A stretch of 64,000 bases of DNA, taken from Rhabdochlamydiaceae bacterium. GTDB lineage: Bacteria; Chlamydiota; Chlamydiia; Chlamydiales; Rhabdochlamydiaceae. Positions within the stretch are counted from its first letter, which is position 1. Every line of letters starts with the position of its first letter. The notes beneath the pieces are model-generated. The model was not told the origin of the DNA. It saw only the letters and a program-made list of their open reading frames with translations, and ran no database searches. The translations under genes were made by a program, and so were the position numbers. This document shows positions 36,316 to 47,100 of this stretch, in pieces. The DNA lies in NCBI GenBank assembly GCA_019745395.1, contig JAIETG010000022.1, positions 124,001 through 188,000 of the forward strand. The letters are read 5' to 3'.

Positions 36316-37659
36316 CTAGATGTATTTTTTAATGAGCATTACTAGAGTTGCAAGTTGATAATGCAATCGGAAGCGCCATGTATTTATTTTGGGAGGGATG
36401 GGATTTGCACCTAGGTCGAGCAATGTTTCTATGGTGGGGATATGGCCGGAGGAGTAAGCGTAGGTTAATGGAGTTAGATCATTTTTATCCTTTTGATTCA
36501 TATCTATAGTTGGGTCTAGCTCTTTGAAAGCTTTAAGGGCTTTATTGTGTCCACGTTCAGCTAGGATATGTAAAAAAGGAAATCCGTTTTTAGATTTCCC
36601 GTGAAGATCTATGCCATATTTTTCCACTAAAGTGCGGATGATATCGACTTGTCCATATTCGCAAGCAGCTTGGAATGGAGTCCATCCTTTTCCGTTGGGT
36701 AAATTGGGGTCGGCTCCAAATCCAATCAAAGTGTTTAAGGCGTCAATCTTACCCTTTATAGCTACAAGCGTTAAGGGTGTCCATCCATTCTTGTCTTGGT
36801 TTACATCTAAGCTTGGATCTAATTCTTTGAAAACTTTAATGGCTTCATTGTGACCATGTTCAGCTAGAATGTGTAAAAGAGGAAATCCTCCTTTAGATAG
36901 TTCTTTGAGGTCAACTCCATGGACTTGCACTAAGGTGCGGATGGTATTGGCGTCCCCACGTTCGCAGGCTGCTTGTAGTGGAGTCCATCCATTTTTGTCT
37001 ATAGGATAAGGAGTCCATCCATTTTCGTCTGCTAGATAGACGTGTTCAAGTTTGCTGTTATTTAAATTGTTCGGGTCTGTCTCTGTGCTTCCTTGTTTTA
37101 TAAGGGAATTTATAGGGAATGTTGTGAGAAACGGATTGTTATCTAGCCGAGTGGAAGAAGGAGGCAACGTGAGCTGTTGATTGAGTGTTATATTTGGTGT
37201 TAGGACGGTTGTGGGAAGCGTAAGATTAGAATAATAGGATGGGGAAATGGGCGTTTGGGGGAGGTGTGCTTTTGGTTGATGAAGAGCTATGGCAAATAAT
37301 CCTGCAACAGTTGCGTTAAAATTCTTAGAATGATTTGCAGTTTGTGATGTTAGAGATAGTGATGAAGAAGGAGAATTGGAGCCTAGTTTTATGTCGGAAG
37401 TAGGCGTGGATAAGATGGGGGATTGTGTTACAGTTGAGATCTTGACATTTTCTTGTGATCCCATGTTTGCAATGGGAGCGCTTGAATTTTTTGAATAATA
37501 ATAAATTAAGGCAGCCCCTATTCCAAAAACTACAGGAACTGCAACGGTTAGTGCTTTTTGTAGAGTTTCAGATGATTTGTCGTTTTTCTGTTTTTCAATA
37601 GAGTTAGTTTTGACAATTGGATTTTGTGTTGGAGGGTATTGAATAATTTTACTTGTCAT
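36316..37659 (-). CDS. membrane-anchored ankyrin-repeat protein
   Basis: 447 residues: a polar N-terminus, one membrane segment (ALTVAVPVVFGIGAALIYYY, about 37-56), a Ser/Thr/Pro-rich linker (about 60-210) and six or so ankyrin repeats (about 215-430). The repeats come as two near-copies of a three-repeat block, each with NGWTPL-Q-A-A-C-E and FP-LHILAE-GHN, so the array grew by internal duplication. Start ATG 37659. Probably exposes ankyrin repeats from a membrane; the side cannot be told. Confidence 0.85.
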   Translation of the reverse strand: MTSKIIQYPPTQNPIVKTNSIEKQKNDKSSETLQKALTVAVPVVFGIGAALIYYYSKNSSAPIANMGSQENVKISTVTQSPILSTPTSDIKLGSNSPSSSLSLTSQTANHSKNFNATVAGLFAIALHQPKAHLPQTPISPSYYSNLTLPTTVLTPNITLNQQLTLPPSSTRLDNNPFLTTFPINSLIKQGSTETDPNNLNNSKLEHVYLADENGWTPYPIDKNGWTPLQAACERGDANTIRTLVQVHGVDLKELSKGGFPLLHILAEHGHNEAIKVFKELDPSLDVNQDKNGWTPLTLVAIKGKIDALNTLIGFGADPNLPNGKGWTPFQAACEYGQVDIIRTLVEKYGIDLHGKSKNGFPFLHILAERGHNKALKAFKELDPTIDMNQKDKNDLTPLTYAYSSGHIPTIETLLDLGANPIPPKINTWRFRLHYQLATLVMLIKKYI

Positions 37660-37916
37660 GTATGTTATTCCTGTTTTTTTTTGCTAATAATAGCATTCGC
37701 CTCTATGAAGATCAATGTAATGCGTCTTGTTTTCTACGGAATATTATCTGTTTTTTATTTCTACTGTTTTTTATGTGAAAAATTTTAGCCTATTTTTTTG
37801 AATAAATCTGGAAAATAAATACTATCATGAATGAAAATCTTGGACAGCGTGTGACAAATTTCTTGTTATAGGCTGAAGATAAGCGAGATGAAACAATTCA
37901 AAAACAGGAAAATGTC

Positions 37917-38540
37917 ATGAAAAAAAAGATCTCTTTACTAGCCGTATTAGGTTTAGCTTTACTTGCTCCGAGTTCGTATTCTTATGCTCAAGATGAGAGC
38001 TCTTTAACGAACTGCAATTGTCCTGCGGGACCTCAGGGAGTCCCTGGGCTTCGAGGGAAAAAAGGATCTCCAGGTGTAAGTGCCACGAAATCTGTAGCCA
38101 GTTTGTTTAGTTTGGTCAATCAGCAACTTTCAGCTGGGGGCTCTGTGCTTTTTGAGCATACAAGTGCAATTACGCCTGCTGATTATGATGTTAGTTTAGC
38201 ATCTACTACAGGACAGATAACCTTTTTAAAAACTGGTACTTATAACATCTATTGGGGCGTTGAAGGAGAGCTAGCTGCCCCATTTCCCAATCATGTGCCA
38301 GGATGGGCATTGGCTCTGTATTTAGATGGTGAGCCTGTTCTCGGGTCTTGTTTTTCAGCTTACACTATATTTCCGAGAAGGGGGCATGCTAATTCGGAGG
38401 GAAGTCGCATAATAGAGGTTAAAGCAGGGCAAGTACTTACTTTACAAAGCACTTCCAATTTGCCGATTTCTTTAAACGCTGGATATACAGACTCTTCTGT
38501 ACCGGTGACTGTAGCCACGTTAAGTATTGAATTAGAGTAG
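37917..38540 (+). CDS. exported collagen-like protein with C1q/BclA-like C-terminal domain
   Basis: Signal peptide MKKKISLLAVLGLALLAPSSYSYA, then a very short collagen stretch with Gly-x-y triplets (GPQGVPGLRGKKGSPG, about 42-57), then about 145 residues of beta-rich sequence ending VPVTVATLSIELE. The collagen-stalk plus beta-domain order is that of BclA-type bacterial surface proteins and of the C1q/TNF superfamily. The stalk of about five triplets is unusually short. ATG 37917 with AGGAAA upstream. Likely surface or secreted. Confidence 0.8.
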   Translation: MKKKISLLAVLGLALLAPSSYSYAQDESSLTNCNCPAGPQGVPGLRGKKGSPGVSATKSVASLFSLVNQQLSAGGSVLFEHTSAITPADYDVSLASTTGQITFLKTGTYNIYWGVEGELAAPFPNHVPGWALALYLDGEPVLGSCFSAYTIFPRRGHANSEGSRIIEVKAGQVLTLQSTSNLPISLNAGYTDSSVPVTVATLSIELE

Positions 38541-38550
38541 GATGTTTTTT

Positions 38551-38588
38551 AAGGTTTAGCGGTCGGGGGAGTCTGGTCGCTAAACCTT
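38551..38588 (+). terminator. terminator of the collagen-like gene
   Basis: An 11-bp stem (AAGGTTTAGCG/CGCTAAACCTT) ten bases after the stop codon, followed by TTAG. It ends at the stop of the convergent gene 38589-39245 and may serve both. Confidence 0.65.
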
Positions 38589-39245
38589 TTAGAGGGTGTG
38601 ATAGTATGGACTCATCCTATTTTGGATAGGGTTTATCGGTTTTTTTTTCGTAGGAACTGTCGAAACTTCTTCCCGATCCAGATTCTTTTTAGCTCTATGA
38701 TATATGTATAAAATTGCAAGGGGAACGCCGACTATAACAGCTCCGGTTAAAGCAATCCAAGGAAGCGCTGTAAGCGTTACTTCTCGAAACGTTTTACTAG
38801 AGAGTTTTTGAACATGTTCTTGAAGCATGTCTGTTTCTTTATAAGCGCTTTCACGAACTTTATTGAGGCTTTCCTCTATTTTAAGAGTAGTAGTCGCTGT
38901 GAACTCATCCAGCTCTTTTGTTAAACCTTTTTTTACTTCTTGTACGAGTTGCGAAGTTTTTTCAGGTAGGTTAACTTTGTCAAGAAATGTATTGTACAAA
39001 GCGTTAAATTCAGGAGAGAGCATATTTGCTGTTCTATTTCCTAACCCTGCAAATGGAGAGGTATCTGCAAACTCATCTATACTAGATTCGGCGCCAAAGA
39101 GAATATTTTGAACGAGTTTGGAAATAGAATTTTCTGATAAAATCGGCGATTTATTCAATTCTTCAATTGCACTTCCTATCACAGAAGAGCCGAGAGATGA
39201 TCCTAATTCTTCAATTTGCTGCTTACTTATTAAAGCGCTAAGCAT
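38589..39245 (-). CDS. hypothetical protein with one membrane segment near the C-terminus
   Basis: 218 residues: a helical soluble part (about 1-160), one membrane segment (LTALPWIALTGAVIVGVPLAI, about 158-180) and a basic tail of about 35 residues (HRAKKNLDREE). Start ATG 39245. No family recognised. Layout fits a C-terminally anchored membrane protein. It lies between the collagen-like gene and the large LRR gene. Confidence 0.65.
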   Translation of the reverse strand: MLSALISKQQIEELGSSLGSSVIGSAIEELNKSPILSENSISKLVQNILFGAESSIDEFADTSPFAGLGNRTANMLSPEFNALYNTFLDKVNLPEKTSQLVQEVKKGLTKELDEFTATTTLKIEESLNKVRESAYKETDMLQEHVQKLSSKTFREVTLTALPWIALTGAVIVGVPLAILYIYHRAKKNLDREEVSTVPTKKKPINPIQNRMSPYYHTL

Positions 39246-39338
39246 AATAAAAAATCCCTGATCGCAATAAACGTTACATTAATTGTATATTGCAATGTCA
39301 ATAAATTCAAGATAATTAAAAGTTTAAATCATTTAAAG

Positions 39339-42300
39339 TTAAACATTTAGTTTATTTGCCGATGGTATGAGTTTTTTATTAAAAACACTTAATAATTGCG
39401 CAATAAAACTACTGAAAAAAACTTTAACTTTCTGAGAAAAATACATAAAATACGTTTTTAAAGCAGAAGTTTGAGTCGGTTTTAGTGCGTCTAACTTAGA
39501 GGGGTTTATAAAGACCGGTTGTTTAGAAATGATAGTGGACTGAGCTTTTTTAGGATGAAAATGGTTGTAAATAGCGATAGCGGCCGAGGTTGCTCCGACG
39601 AGCAGAACGACAGTTGCTGTTATTTTTAAAAGAGTTGAAGAGTTCTCGGAAGACGCGTTTTTAAAAGCGTTTTGGGCAAATGTTTTTACAGTTTCAGTGG
39701 TAATATCTATGTGGGGCTCTGAAGAGGCTGGAACTGTATTTTTTATAGATACAGGATTAATTGAAGGATTGGGTAGAACCGATGTAAAGGAGCTGTTGGT
39801 GATTTGCAGGCTCTTTGCTGGGTCTTGAGCTATCTTGATCAAACCTCCAACTTGTAAAAGTGTGAGAAAAGGAAGGAAATTGGTTGTTTGGTATCTTGAT
39901 ATATCCCAAAGTGACTTGTTGCCATTTGTTTGGACTCTACCATTTAAAGAGACTGAAGTTTTGTTGTTTTCTGTTGTTGGAGCAGGTAAGTACAGCTTGT
40001 TTTCTGATAATTGCTGAGGAATAAGATATAACAAGCAACCTTTGCAAATGATTGAAATTTTCTCAAACAAACTATTGGAAAGCTGAAAATATCCTCTATT
40101 TTCTTCTGATTGTTGATAGGAGGAGATAAAACTTCGCGAACTGTTCGGTATAGGAGTTTGCTGAGGGGTAGTATTGGAAATTAACGAGACTGGATTATTT
40201 TCTTGTGCAGGTATAGCTAAAAGATATTGGCTACCATCAGGTAACTTCTGAGCTGTAAAATAAAGTGAGCAACTTTGGCAAATTTTTGAGATTTGTTGGC
40301 GCAATAGATCGGAAATTTGAGGAGATGTTTTTACTGTTGAGATTTCAGATGGATGTTTACTTGGTAACACAATCGGCCAAAGTATGCGAGATTGCGTATT
40401 CGCATTGGTGATACCTCTAGGAAGAAAAATAGGGATAGGTTCTTTTTCAAGAGTTTTTACAGCTGATGAGCTTTTTTTCTTCTCGGGAATTAATGTGGAT
40501 TCGATCGATTTAAAAGAGTTTTTGGAGTCTTCGCCTGAATGAGGTGAATTAGAAAAAACAGAAAAGAGCTTTTTAGGATTTGCTAAACACGTAAGTGCAA
40601 GTAACGAAACTCCAATAAGTGCTGTTAAATAATTCTTGTTAGAAGTCTTCTTTGTATAAAAGGGTTTTTTTAAGTAAATAGCGTCTATTTCCTCTTGGGT
40701 AGCTTTGCCCACGACTGTGACTTTTTCAGGGAAACGAAAGGGTTTAGTAACTCCTTTGGGGTGTGGGAGCCAGTGGCCATAGTAGGGACGCGTTGCTGGA
40801 TGTAAACGACTGCGCAGGTTTTTCCATTTATCTGCTTCTGATGAGGGAAAATACGGGAGTAAAAAATCTAATACATCTCTGTCTGCAATTTGATTTGTGC
40901 TTAATTTTAAAATTCCTAAACCTCGAAGAGAGTGAAGAATCCGTAAATTAGTCCCAAAACTTCTAAATTCTATGTTGTTTCGGCTTAAATCTAAATCAAA
41001 CAAATTAAGATATTTAATTTCTGATATTGATTCTATTTTTGTGCTGCTTATGTTGAGGACTTTTAGATTTTTTACATTTCTAAATTGAGTTAAGTCTGAA
41101 ATGGGGTTGTGGCTTACATCAATATTTGTTAAGTTTCTTAGCTTTGTAAGAATACTTATGTCTTCAATCAGATTGTGTCTTAGGAAAATGCTTTTTAACC
41201 AATATAATTGTGTTACCGATTCGGGAATGCTTTGCAACTCACACATGGATAAATCTAAAGCAGGTCTTTTATTTATAAAGCAGTCTAAGATTTTTTCTTC
41301 AAATGGTTGCAGATCTCCTTCTTCAGAAAATCCCAAAAAGAGACGGCTTTGTTTTTCGCTCATAGGAGTTCTTAAAGCACTTAAAGTTGTGTCGAAGGAG
41401 ACTGCTTGTTCAAATTTTGGTAGACCTCGAGGCAGTTTTACTTCGCTTAACTTTTTTAGGTCACTTAGAGCTTGTATCTCAGAGAGGGGATTCTCTCTTA
41501 AATCTATTTGCTCTAACGATTCTAGTTGTCTAAGCGGTCTTATATCTTCGATATTATTTCCTCTTAAAATTAAAGTCTCTAAGTTCGGTTGGTGCTTTAG
41601 AGGTGATACATCTACGATGTTGTTGTTTTTTACATTCAAATAAAGAAGCAGGGGGGCTTGTTTAGTGATTTCTAAGTTCGAAATTTGATTGTGGCTTAGG
41701 TCTAAATAGTCTAATTTTCGCAACCATTTAAGAGGTCTTAAATCGGTTATTTTATTATGACTTAAGACAAGTTGCTCGACCCAAGGAAGAGCCCTGACAG
41801 CCTCAGGAACACTGGTGAGTTCACAATCTGACAAATCTAAGCGGATACTTCCCCGTTTAAAACAGTCTAAAATCTTCTTTTCAAAAGATTTTAACTCGCC
41901 ATCCACAGCAAAGCCCAAAAATTGACGAATTTTTTTATCCTGTTCTTTTAAACTTATACAACCTCCAAACCAAGTAATCTCAGCTTCGGAGAAAAGCTTG
42001 CGAGTGACAGACTCTAAGGTGTAGTTTTGATCATCATCACAAAGAAGTATTTGACATGATTTTGCAGAAAATTCTTGGAAACTGTCTCTGTCTGGAACTT
42101 TATTAGAGCGCAGGTCCAAGACTTGTAATTTTACCAAAGAGTTTATAGGACTTATGTAGGCAATTTGATTGTTATGTAGTAGTAACTCAGAGAGTTCAGA
42201 GAGAAAGCCAAGTTCCTTTATATCTTCGATTAGATTGGAGCTTAAATTTAAGCATTGCAAACTGCTTAATTTTTCGAGAGCTGTTAGATTTTCGATCTTG

Positions 42301-44159
42301 TTATTGTTTAACAGTAGCTTTGTTAGTCTGAGAAGATGCCCTAAAACGGCTATATTTTCGATTCTATTGTAGCTTGCATCAAGTTGTCTCAAATTTGTCA
42401 AATTTTCGAGAGCATCCAGCGAAGTTATTTCGTTGCAAGTTAAGCATAAAAAAAGCAGTTCTCTTAGATTAGCAAGAAGGCTTATGTCTTGGATCTTATT
42501 ATGTCCGACATCTAAACATCTTAAATTTTCTAATTTCTTGAGACCATCCAAAGACTCAATTTCATTGTTATTTAAAAGCACCACAGATAGGTTGGTTAGA
42601 CTTCCAAGCTCATCTATGTTCTGGATCTTGTTGTGGCTTAAGTCGATTTTTTCTAACCAGGGCAATTTTTTTACACACTCAGGAATTTTTGTGAGACCGA
42701 ATCCAGACAGGTCTAATTGCGCTTCTTTACGTTTAAAGCAATCTACGATTCTTTGTTCAAACGGTTGTAGTTCTTGAACCATGGGTATCGGAAGCCCTAA
42801 GAAATGACAAATTCTCTCTTCTTGATCATCTTCCCTAAATAGATAAGTCAGCTCTTCTTCGCTGCTGAGTTCACAATCCATAGCATCAGGATCGTTATTA
42901 AGAAATATCGCACACGATTTCGCTGAAAAATCTCGAAATACTTCTCGGTCTATTACTAGTGTATATCGCAAATCTAAAAATTTTAACTTGGAAAGATTTT
43001 GAAGTGGAGTGATATCTGAGATTTCATTGTCGTTCAATTTCAAAATAGATAGATCTGGTAGCTTTCGAAGAAGACCTATATCATCAATAGAATTACTACT
43101 TAAATCCACCTCTTCCAGCCAAGATAGTTTTTTGAGGCATTCAGGAACGCTGCGTAGGCCACATCTTGATAAGTTTAATTGCTTTTCTCCAGACTTAAAG
43201 CAATCTAGGATTTTTTGTTCAAAAGGCTGCAACGTTCCTTCTGTTGGAAATCCTAAAAATTTTCGAATAGTTACTTCATTTGAGCTTCTTACAGAGTCTA
43301 GAAAGCCTTTTTGGAGCCTTTCTGGTAATGGTCGGGAAGATTCACTATCAGAAAAGATGACAGAACATGATGTGGGAATATTTGGAACTTGGTCTCTGTT
43401 AGTAATAAGGGTATAGCGCAAATCTAAACTCTTTAAGTTCGGAAGAAGTGCTAAGGAACTTAGATCGAAAATTTTATTGCAGTACAGTATTATCTCTTTT
43501 ACCCAATAAAAATGCCTGAGGCATGAGGGGAGAGTCTCAACATTGCAATTGGAAAGGTCTAAAGAAAAGCTTCCGGATCTAAAACAATCTAAAATCTTTT
43601 TTTCATGTAATTGAAGATTAGAAGGGAGCTCTAAAAATTCGCGACATTGATCATAAGAAAGAGCTGATACTAAGTTTTTTCTGCCCATGAAAAAACGACC
43701 ATCTACCTGGTATACATGACTGGGAATTTGGCGAGCCTTCACAGATGCAACAGGAGTATTACTCAAATCTACCGTTTTCAACTGTCGAAGATTTTCAAGA
43801 TTGCTTAAAAACTTTTCAACCTCTTCAATGCTTGTTATGGGGTTGTTTTGCAATTGGATATTTTCTAAAAAAGTCAGTTTTTTTATGCATTCAGGAATGC
43901 TTGTTAATTCGCAATCGTTTAGTTTCAGCTCAGGATTTTTACTTTTACAGCAGTCTAAGATTGTTTGTTCAAAGGGCCGTAGTGTTCCTTCTGTTGAGAA
44001 TCCTAAATTTTTGCGCCAGGCTAAATCGGAAAAGAGAGGTTGATATGACAGCTTTCGTCTAACTAAATGGGAAAGCGGATTAGTTGTGGAGGGAGGGGGA
44101 GTTGGTGCTTGATGTGGGATTGGTGTTGCTGTTGCTTTATAAGAAGTTGTTCTATTCAA
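39339..44159 (-). CDS. modular leucine-rich-repeat protein, 1606 aa
   Basis: Starts at TTG 44159 with AAAAAGG upstream. Residues 50-1130 are built from six copies of one module (starting near 51, 173, 300, 450, 745 and 940). Each opens with FLGF-x-x-EG-x-L-x-PFE-x-KILDCF, a capping-like Cys/Phe helix, then DLS-x-C-x-L-x-SVPE and two to ten LRRs of the SDS22 type (LxxLxxLxLxxNxIxDI). After the LRRs come a membrane segment (about 1170-1185), a Ser/Thr/Pro-rich region with two related CxxC-containing units (KICQSCSLYF and IICKGCLLYL), a second membrane segment (about 1515) and a basic tail. LRRs bind proteins; host contact is inferred. Confidence 0.88.
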   Translation of the reverse strand: MNRTTSYKATATPIPHQAPTPPPSTTNPLSHLVRRKLSYQPLFSDLAWRKNLGFSTEGTLRPFEQTILDCCKSKNPELKLNDCELTSIPECIKKLTFLENIQLQNNPITSIEEVEKFLSNLENLRQLKTVDLSNTPVASVKARQIPSHVYQVDGRFFMGRKNLVSALSYDQCREFLELPSNLQLHEKKILDCFRSGSFSLDLSNCNVETLPSCLRHFYWVKEIILYCNKIFDLSSLALLPNLKSLDLRYTLITNRDQVPNIPTSCSVIFSDSESSRPLPERLQKGFLDSVRSSNEVTIRKFLGFPTEGTLQPFEQKILDCFKSGEKQLNLSRCGLRSVPECLKKLSWLEEVDLSSNSIDDIGLLRKLPDLSILKLNDNEISDITPLQNLSKLKFLDLRYTLVIDREVFRDFSAKSCAIFLNNDPDAMDCELSSEEELTYLFREDDQEERICHFLGLPIPMVQELQPFEQRIVDCFKRKEAQLDLSGFGLTKIPECVKKLPWLEKIDLSHNKIQNIDELGSLTNLSVVLLNNNEIESLDGLKKLENLRCLDVGHNKIQDISLLANLRELLFLCLTCNEITSLDALENLTNLRQLDASYNRIENIAVLGHLLRLTKLLLNNNKIENLTALEKLSSLQCLNLSSNLIEDIKELGFLSELSELLLHNNQIAYISPINSLVKLQVLDLRSNKVPDRDSFQEFSAKSCQILLCDDDQNYTLESVTRKLFSEAEITWFGGCISLKEQDKKIRQFLGFAVDGELKSFEKKILDCFKRGSIRLDLSDCELTSVPEAVRALPWVEQLVLSHNKITDLRPLKWLRKLDYLDLSHNQISNLEITKQAPLLLYLNVKNNNIVDVSPLKHQPNLETLILRGNNIEDIRPLRQLESLEQIDLRENPLSEIQALSDLKKLSEVKLPRGLPKFEQAVSFDTTLSALRTPMSEKQSRLFLGFSEEGDLQPFEEKILDCFINKRPALDLSMCELQSIPESVTQLYWLKSIFLRHNLIEDISILTKLRNLTNIDVSHNPISDLTQFRNVKNLKVLNISSTKIESISEIKYLNLFDLDLSRNNIEFRSFGTNLRILHSLRGLGILKLSTNQIADRDVLDFLLPYFPSSEADKWKNLRSRLHPATRPYYGHWLPHPKGVTKPFRFPEKVTVVGKATQEEIDAIYLKKPFYTKKTSNKNYLTALIGVSLLALTCLANPKKLFSVFSNSPHSGEDSKNSFKSIESTLIPEKKKSSSAVKTLEKEPIPIFLPRGITNANTQSRILWPIVLPSKHPSEISTVKTSPQISDLLRQQISKICQSCSLYFTAQKLPDGSQYLLAIPAQENNPVSLISNTTPQQTPIPNSSRSFISSYQQSEENRGYFQLSNSLFEKISIICKGCLLYLIPQQLSENKLYLPAPTTENNKTSVSLNGRVQTNGNKSLWDISRYQTTNFLPFLTLLQVGGLIKIAQDPAKSLQITNSSFTSVLPNPSINPVSIKNTVPASSEPHIDITTETVKTFAQNAFKNASSENSSTLLKITATVVLLVGATSAAIAIYNHFHPKKAQSTIISKQPVFINPSKLDALKPTQTSALKTYFMYFSQKVKVFFSSFIAQLLSVFNKKLIPSANKLNV

Positions 44160-44192
44160 GATAAATACCTTTTTGGGGGGCTATAAATTACA

Positions 44193-47100
44193 TCAAACCG
44201 TTTCTATTTTACAGTTAATTCCTCTAGCAGAACAAAATTCTACTAAAGCCTTGGCATTGGATGGATCTGCATCTGAGTGAGTAAGATCAAGATCTCGAAT
44301 CTTAGAAAAGTTGCGTAAGAATGCAATGAAAAGACTTGATTTATTGGGCATATCGAGATGGTTCCAAGATAAATTTATGCTCTCTAAATTGGGAAGAGCG
44401 TAAAGACCATTTAGGGCATTGAAATTCTCTGGCGCTTTTTTATAAATATTGCGTAAGGAAACTTGTTTTACGCCAATTAGATAGGTCAAGATTTCTCTTG
44501 GAAATTCTTCTACAGTCGTATTAGATAAATCAAGCTTTGTTAATTGTGCAAGTTGCGTTTTTTCCCTTTGTAAAGAGTGGGCCATTTGATCTATACAATC
44601 TTGATAGCTGACAAAATTTGTAGGGATAAAGATTTGATGTTCTGTAGGGAGAGCTTTGTTGATTTTCTGTACGGTTTTGACAAGTCCCAATTCTTGTTTG
44701 GAGAATGTGCGAACTAGTGAGACTCCCTGCTCAAGACATATCTGTTGGAGATGTTTTAAGAATTCTGGTTTATATGAACAGTTTGCAATCTTTATTTTTT
44801 TTATTTTTTTCTGGGGATTTATTATCAGCTGTTCAAGACAGATAAAGCTTGAGTGATTCAAAGAGTTGTTTGAAAGATCGATTTCTTCTAAATTGGGAAG
44901 ATTCACTATGTTTGCAAGGAGCTGGTGACTTTTTGTTAGGTAGGGGATTGTGCGATTAGGATCAGGATCAGGAGTTGTATTTTTTAAGCAAACAGTAGTC
45001 ACTCCTGTAAGGTAGGGAATAAGAATAGAGGGAAATCTTTCTACTTTTACATCAGAAAAATCCAGGTGGGTAATCGATTTAATAGCGTCTTTAAATTTTT
45101 CTAAAACCAAAGACACTTGTTCTATGATATGTTTCTCGTCTACAAAAGATGCTGGTATTAAAGCTTCAGGTAAGGAAACTTGCTGTTGTATTTTTCCTAG
45201 AATGTTTAAAAAATCGACTTCTTTTTTAAACAAAGGCCGAATTAACGTAATGCCTTTTTCCTTGCAGTGGCGTAGGAAACCTTCATGCATTGTTGGATTC
45301 AACGGATTGTTAGAAAGGTTGATGTATTTAAGGCTGGGGACTTGTTGAAAATCTTCTGTCAGAGAGATTAGATCCTCATCGGAGAGATTATTTGAGGAAA
45401 AATCCACACATTCAATACTTGGTAGACTTAGAATGCTTTGAATCATAGAAACGATATTTTCTCTAGAACTTTGGCTTTCAGAAAATTTCACGGCTTTTAA
45501 TTTTGAAAGATAGGGGAGTACCTCTTGCGGAATTTCTGCCGTAGATGCCTTGGAAATATCCCAGTATGAGAGATCGTCGGAGAAAATTGCCGGCAAAAGA
45601 GAAGTGAGGGTTTGATATGCTTTAGCTGTGTATTTTTGAGCAGTGGTTGTAAGCTCGAGGCTATTTATAAAGGTAATGAATATTCTTTGGCTTTTAGGTA
45701 ACGAATATATAATGTTAATGCCTTTGCTCAGACATTCTTGTATGAAATCTGGGCATTCTTCTATTTTAAAAGGATTGTTGGCCAGATTTATTTCTTTCAG
45801 TGATTTTGAAGCTAAAATGTGAGGAGTCAGGCGATTTAGGAATTCAGCGTCAATGTTATTTGAAGATAAAACAAGGGATTCTAAAGTCTCCAATTGAAGC
45901 AAACTTACAATCGCAGGAAATAAATCGACATCACCGTAGTGATTTTCCTTGAAAATAACAGATTTTAGAGAGCATAGGCATGGAAGCAATTCCTCAGGGA
46001 AGCTAGTCATGTAACTTTGAGAAAGGTCTAGCTCTTCAATAGTTTGCATATGTTCTGTTCGGGATAATGCTGATTCTCTAATTTTTTCTAAAAACTGACT
46101 TTCATCAGCAAAAGAGGATGAAGGAATAAGTATCTTAGCATTTTCTGGTAGTTGTTCATTGATCTTTGAGCAAAGATAAGCGTAGTCTTCTTCTTGATCG
46201 GAAAAAACATCAAGAATTAGATCAATAGAACGGTCCGAGCATACTTTTATAAGATCTGCAGCTTCTTGATACCGAATGCAGTTTCCTGCAAGGTTTAACG
46301 TTTTCAAGTGCTTAGCATTAGCAATTGCTCTCAAAAGAGGCCTTTCTTTGATTTCTTCAAATTTTGCGTCGTCACCAAATATGTTTGAGGAAAAATCTAA
46401 GTGCTCAATCCCTGGTAATTGAAGCAGGTCGATTAAGATTGTAGGGTCTTCTATTCCGGCATTATGAAGACTTGCTTCTTGTATTCCAGATAGGTAGGGG
46501 AGTATAGCCTGAGGGATTCTTTGAATCTTAGTTTGAGAAAGATCAAGAGTTCTGAGGGACTGTAATTTGTCCTTTTTTGTTTCCAGCCATTGGTTGAGGC
46601 GAAATATATAGCTTTCATACCCTGTATGCCCATGAATTGGTGCGTGGAAAAATTGATCATTAGGATCAAGAGCGTTATTCAGTACGTCTACTAGGGTAAT
46701 TAAATCTGCATTAAGCCTGAACTCAGCAAACTTTTGTAGGGGAATAAGCTCAAATAAGTTTTGAACAAATGTATAGAGAGTTTCACTTCGGAATGCATTT
46801 GCATATTCCTCATCAAAACATTGTGCATTTTCTTGGGGAGTGTATGAATGTAAATTACTCCCTCCCATTAAAATGCCCATTGCTTGGTCTAGTATCTCAG
46901 GATTTGAATGACATTGATTAGAAAGATAATAAGCGCAAAATTTAATAGCTTGATCAGTCATGAAATTATTTTTGACATTCTCGTAGACAATTGCAAGTTT
47001 TTCATACAGGTGATCGAGGTGTGTTGAATAAGAAGCTTTAGTAAAAAATGGGATAAATTGTTTTGTGTATGGGTTTTGTTTTAATTTTTCTAATTTTATC

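Noticed and set aside
41101-43416. Several plus-strand open frames of 60-180 codons inside the LRR gene
   Set aside because: They are complements of the repeated LRR codons; the Ser/Leu-rich products mirror the repeats and no start sites support them.
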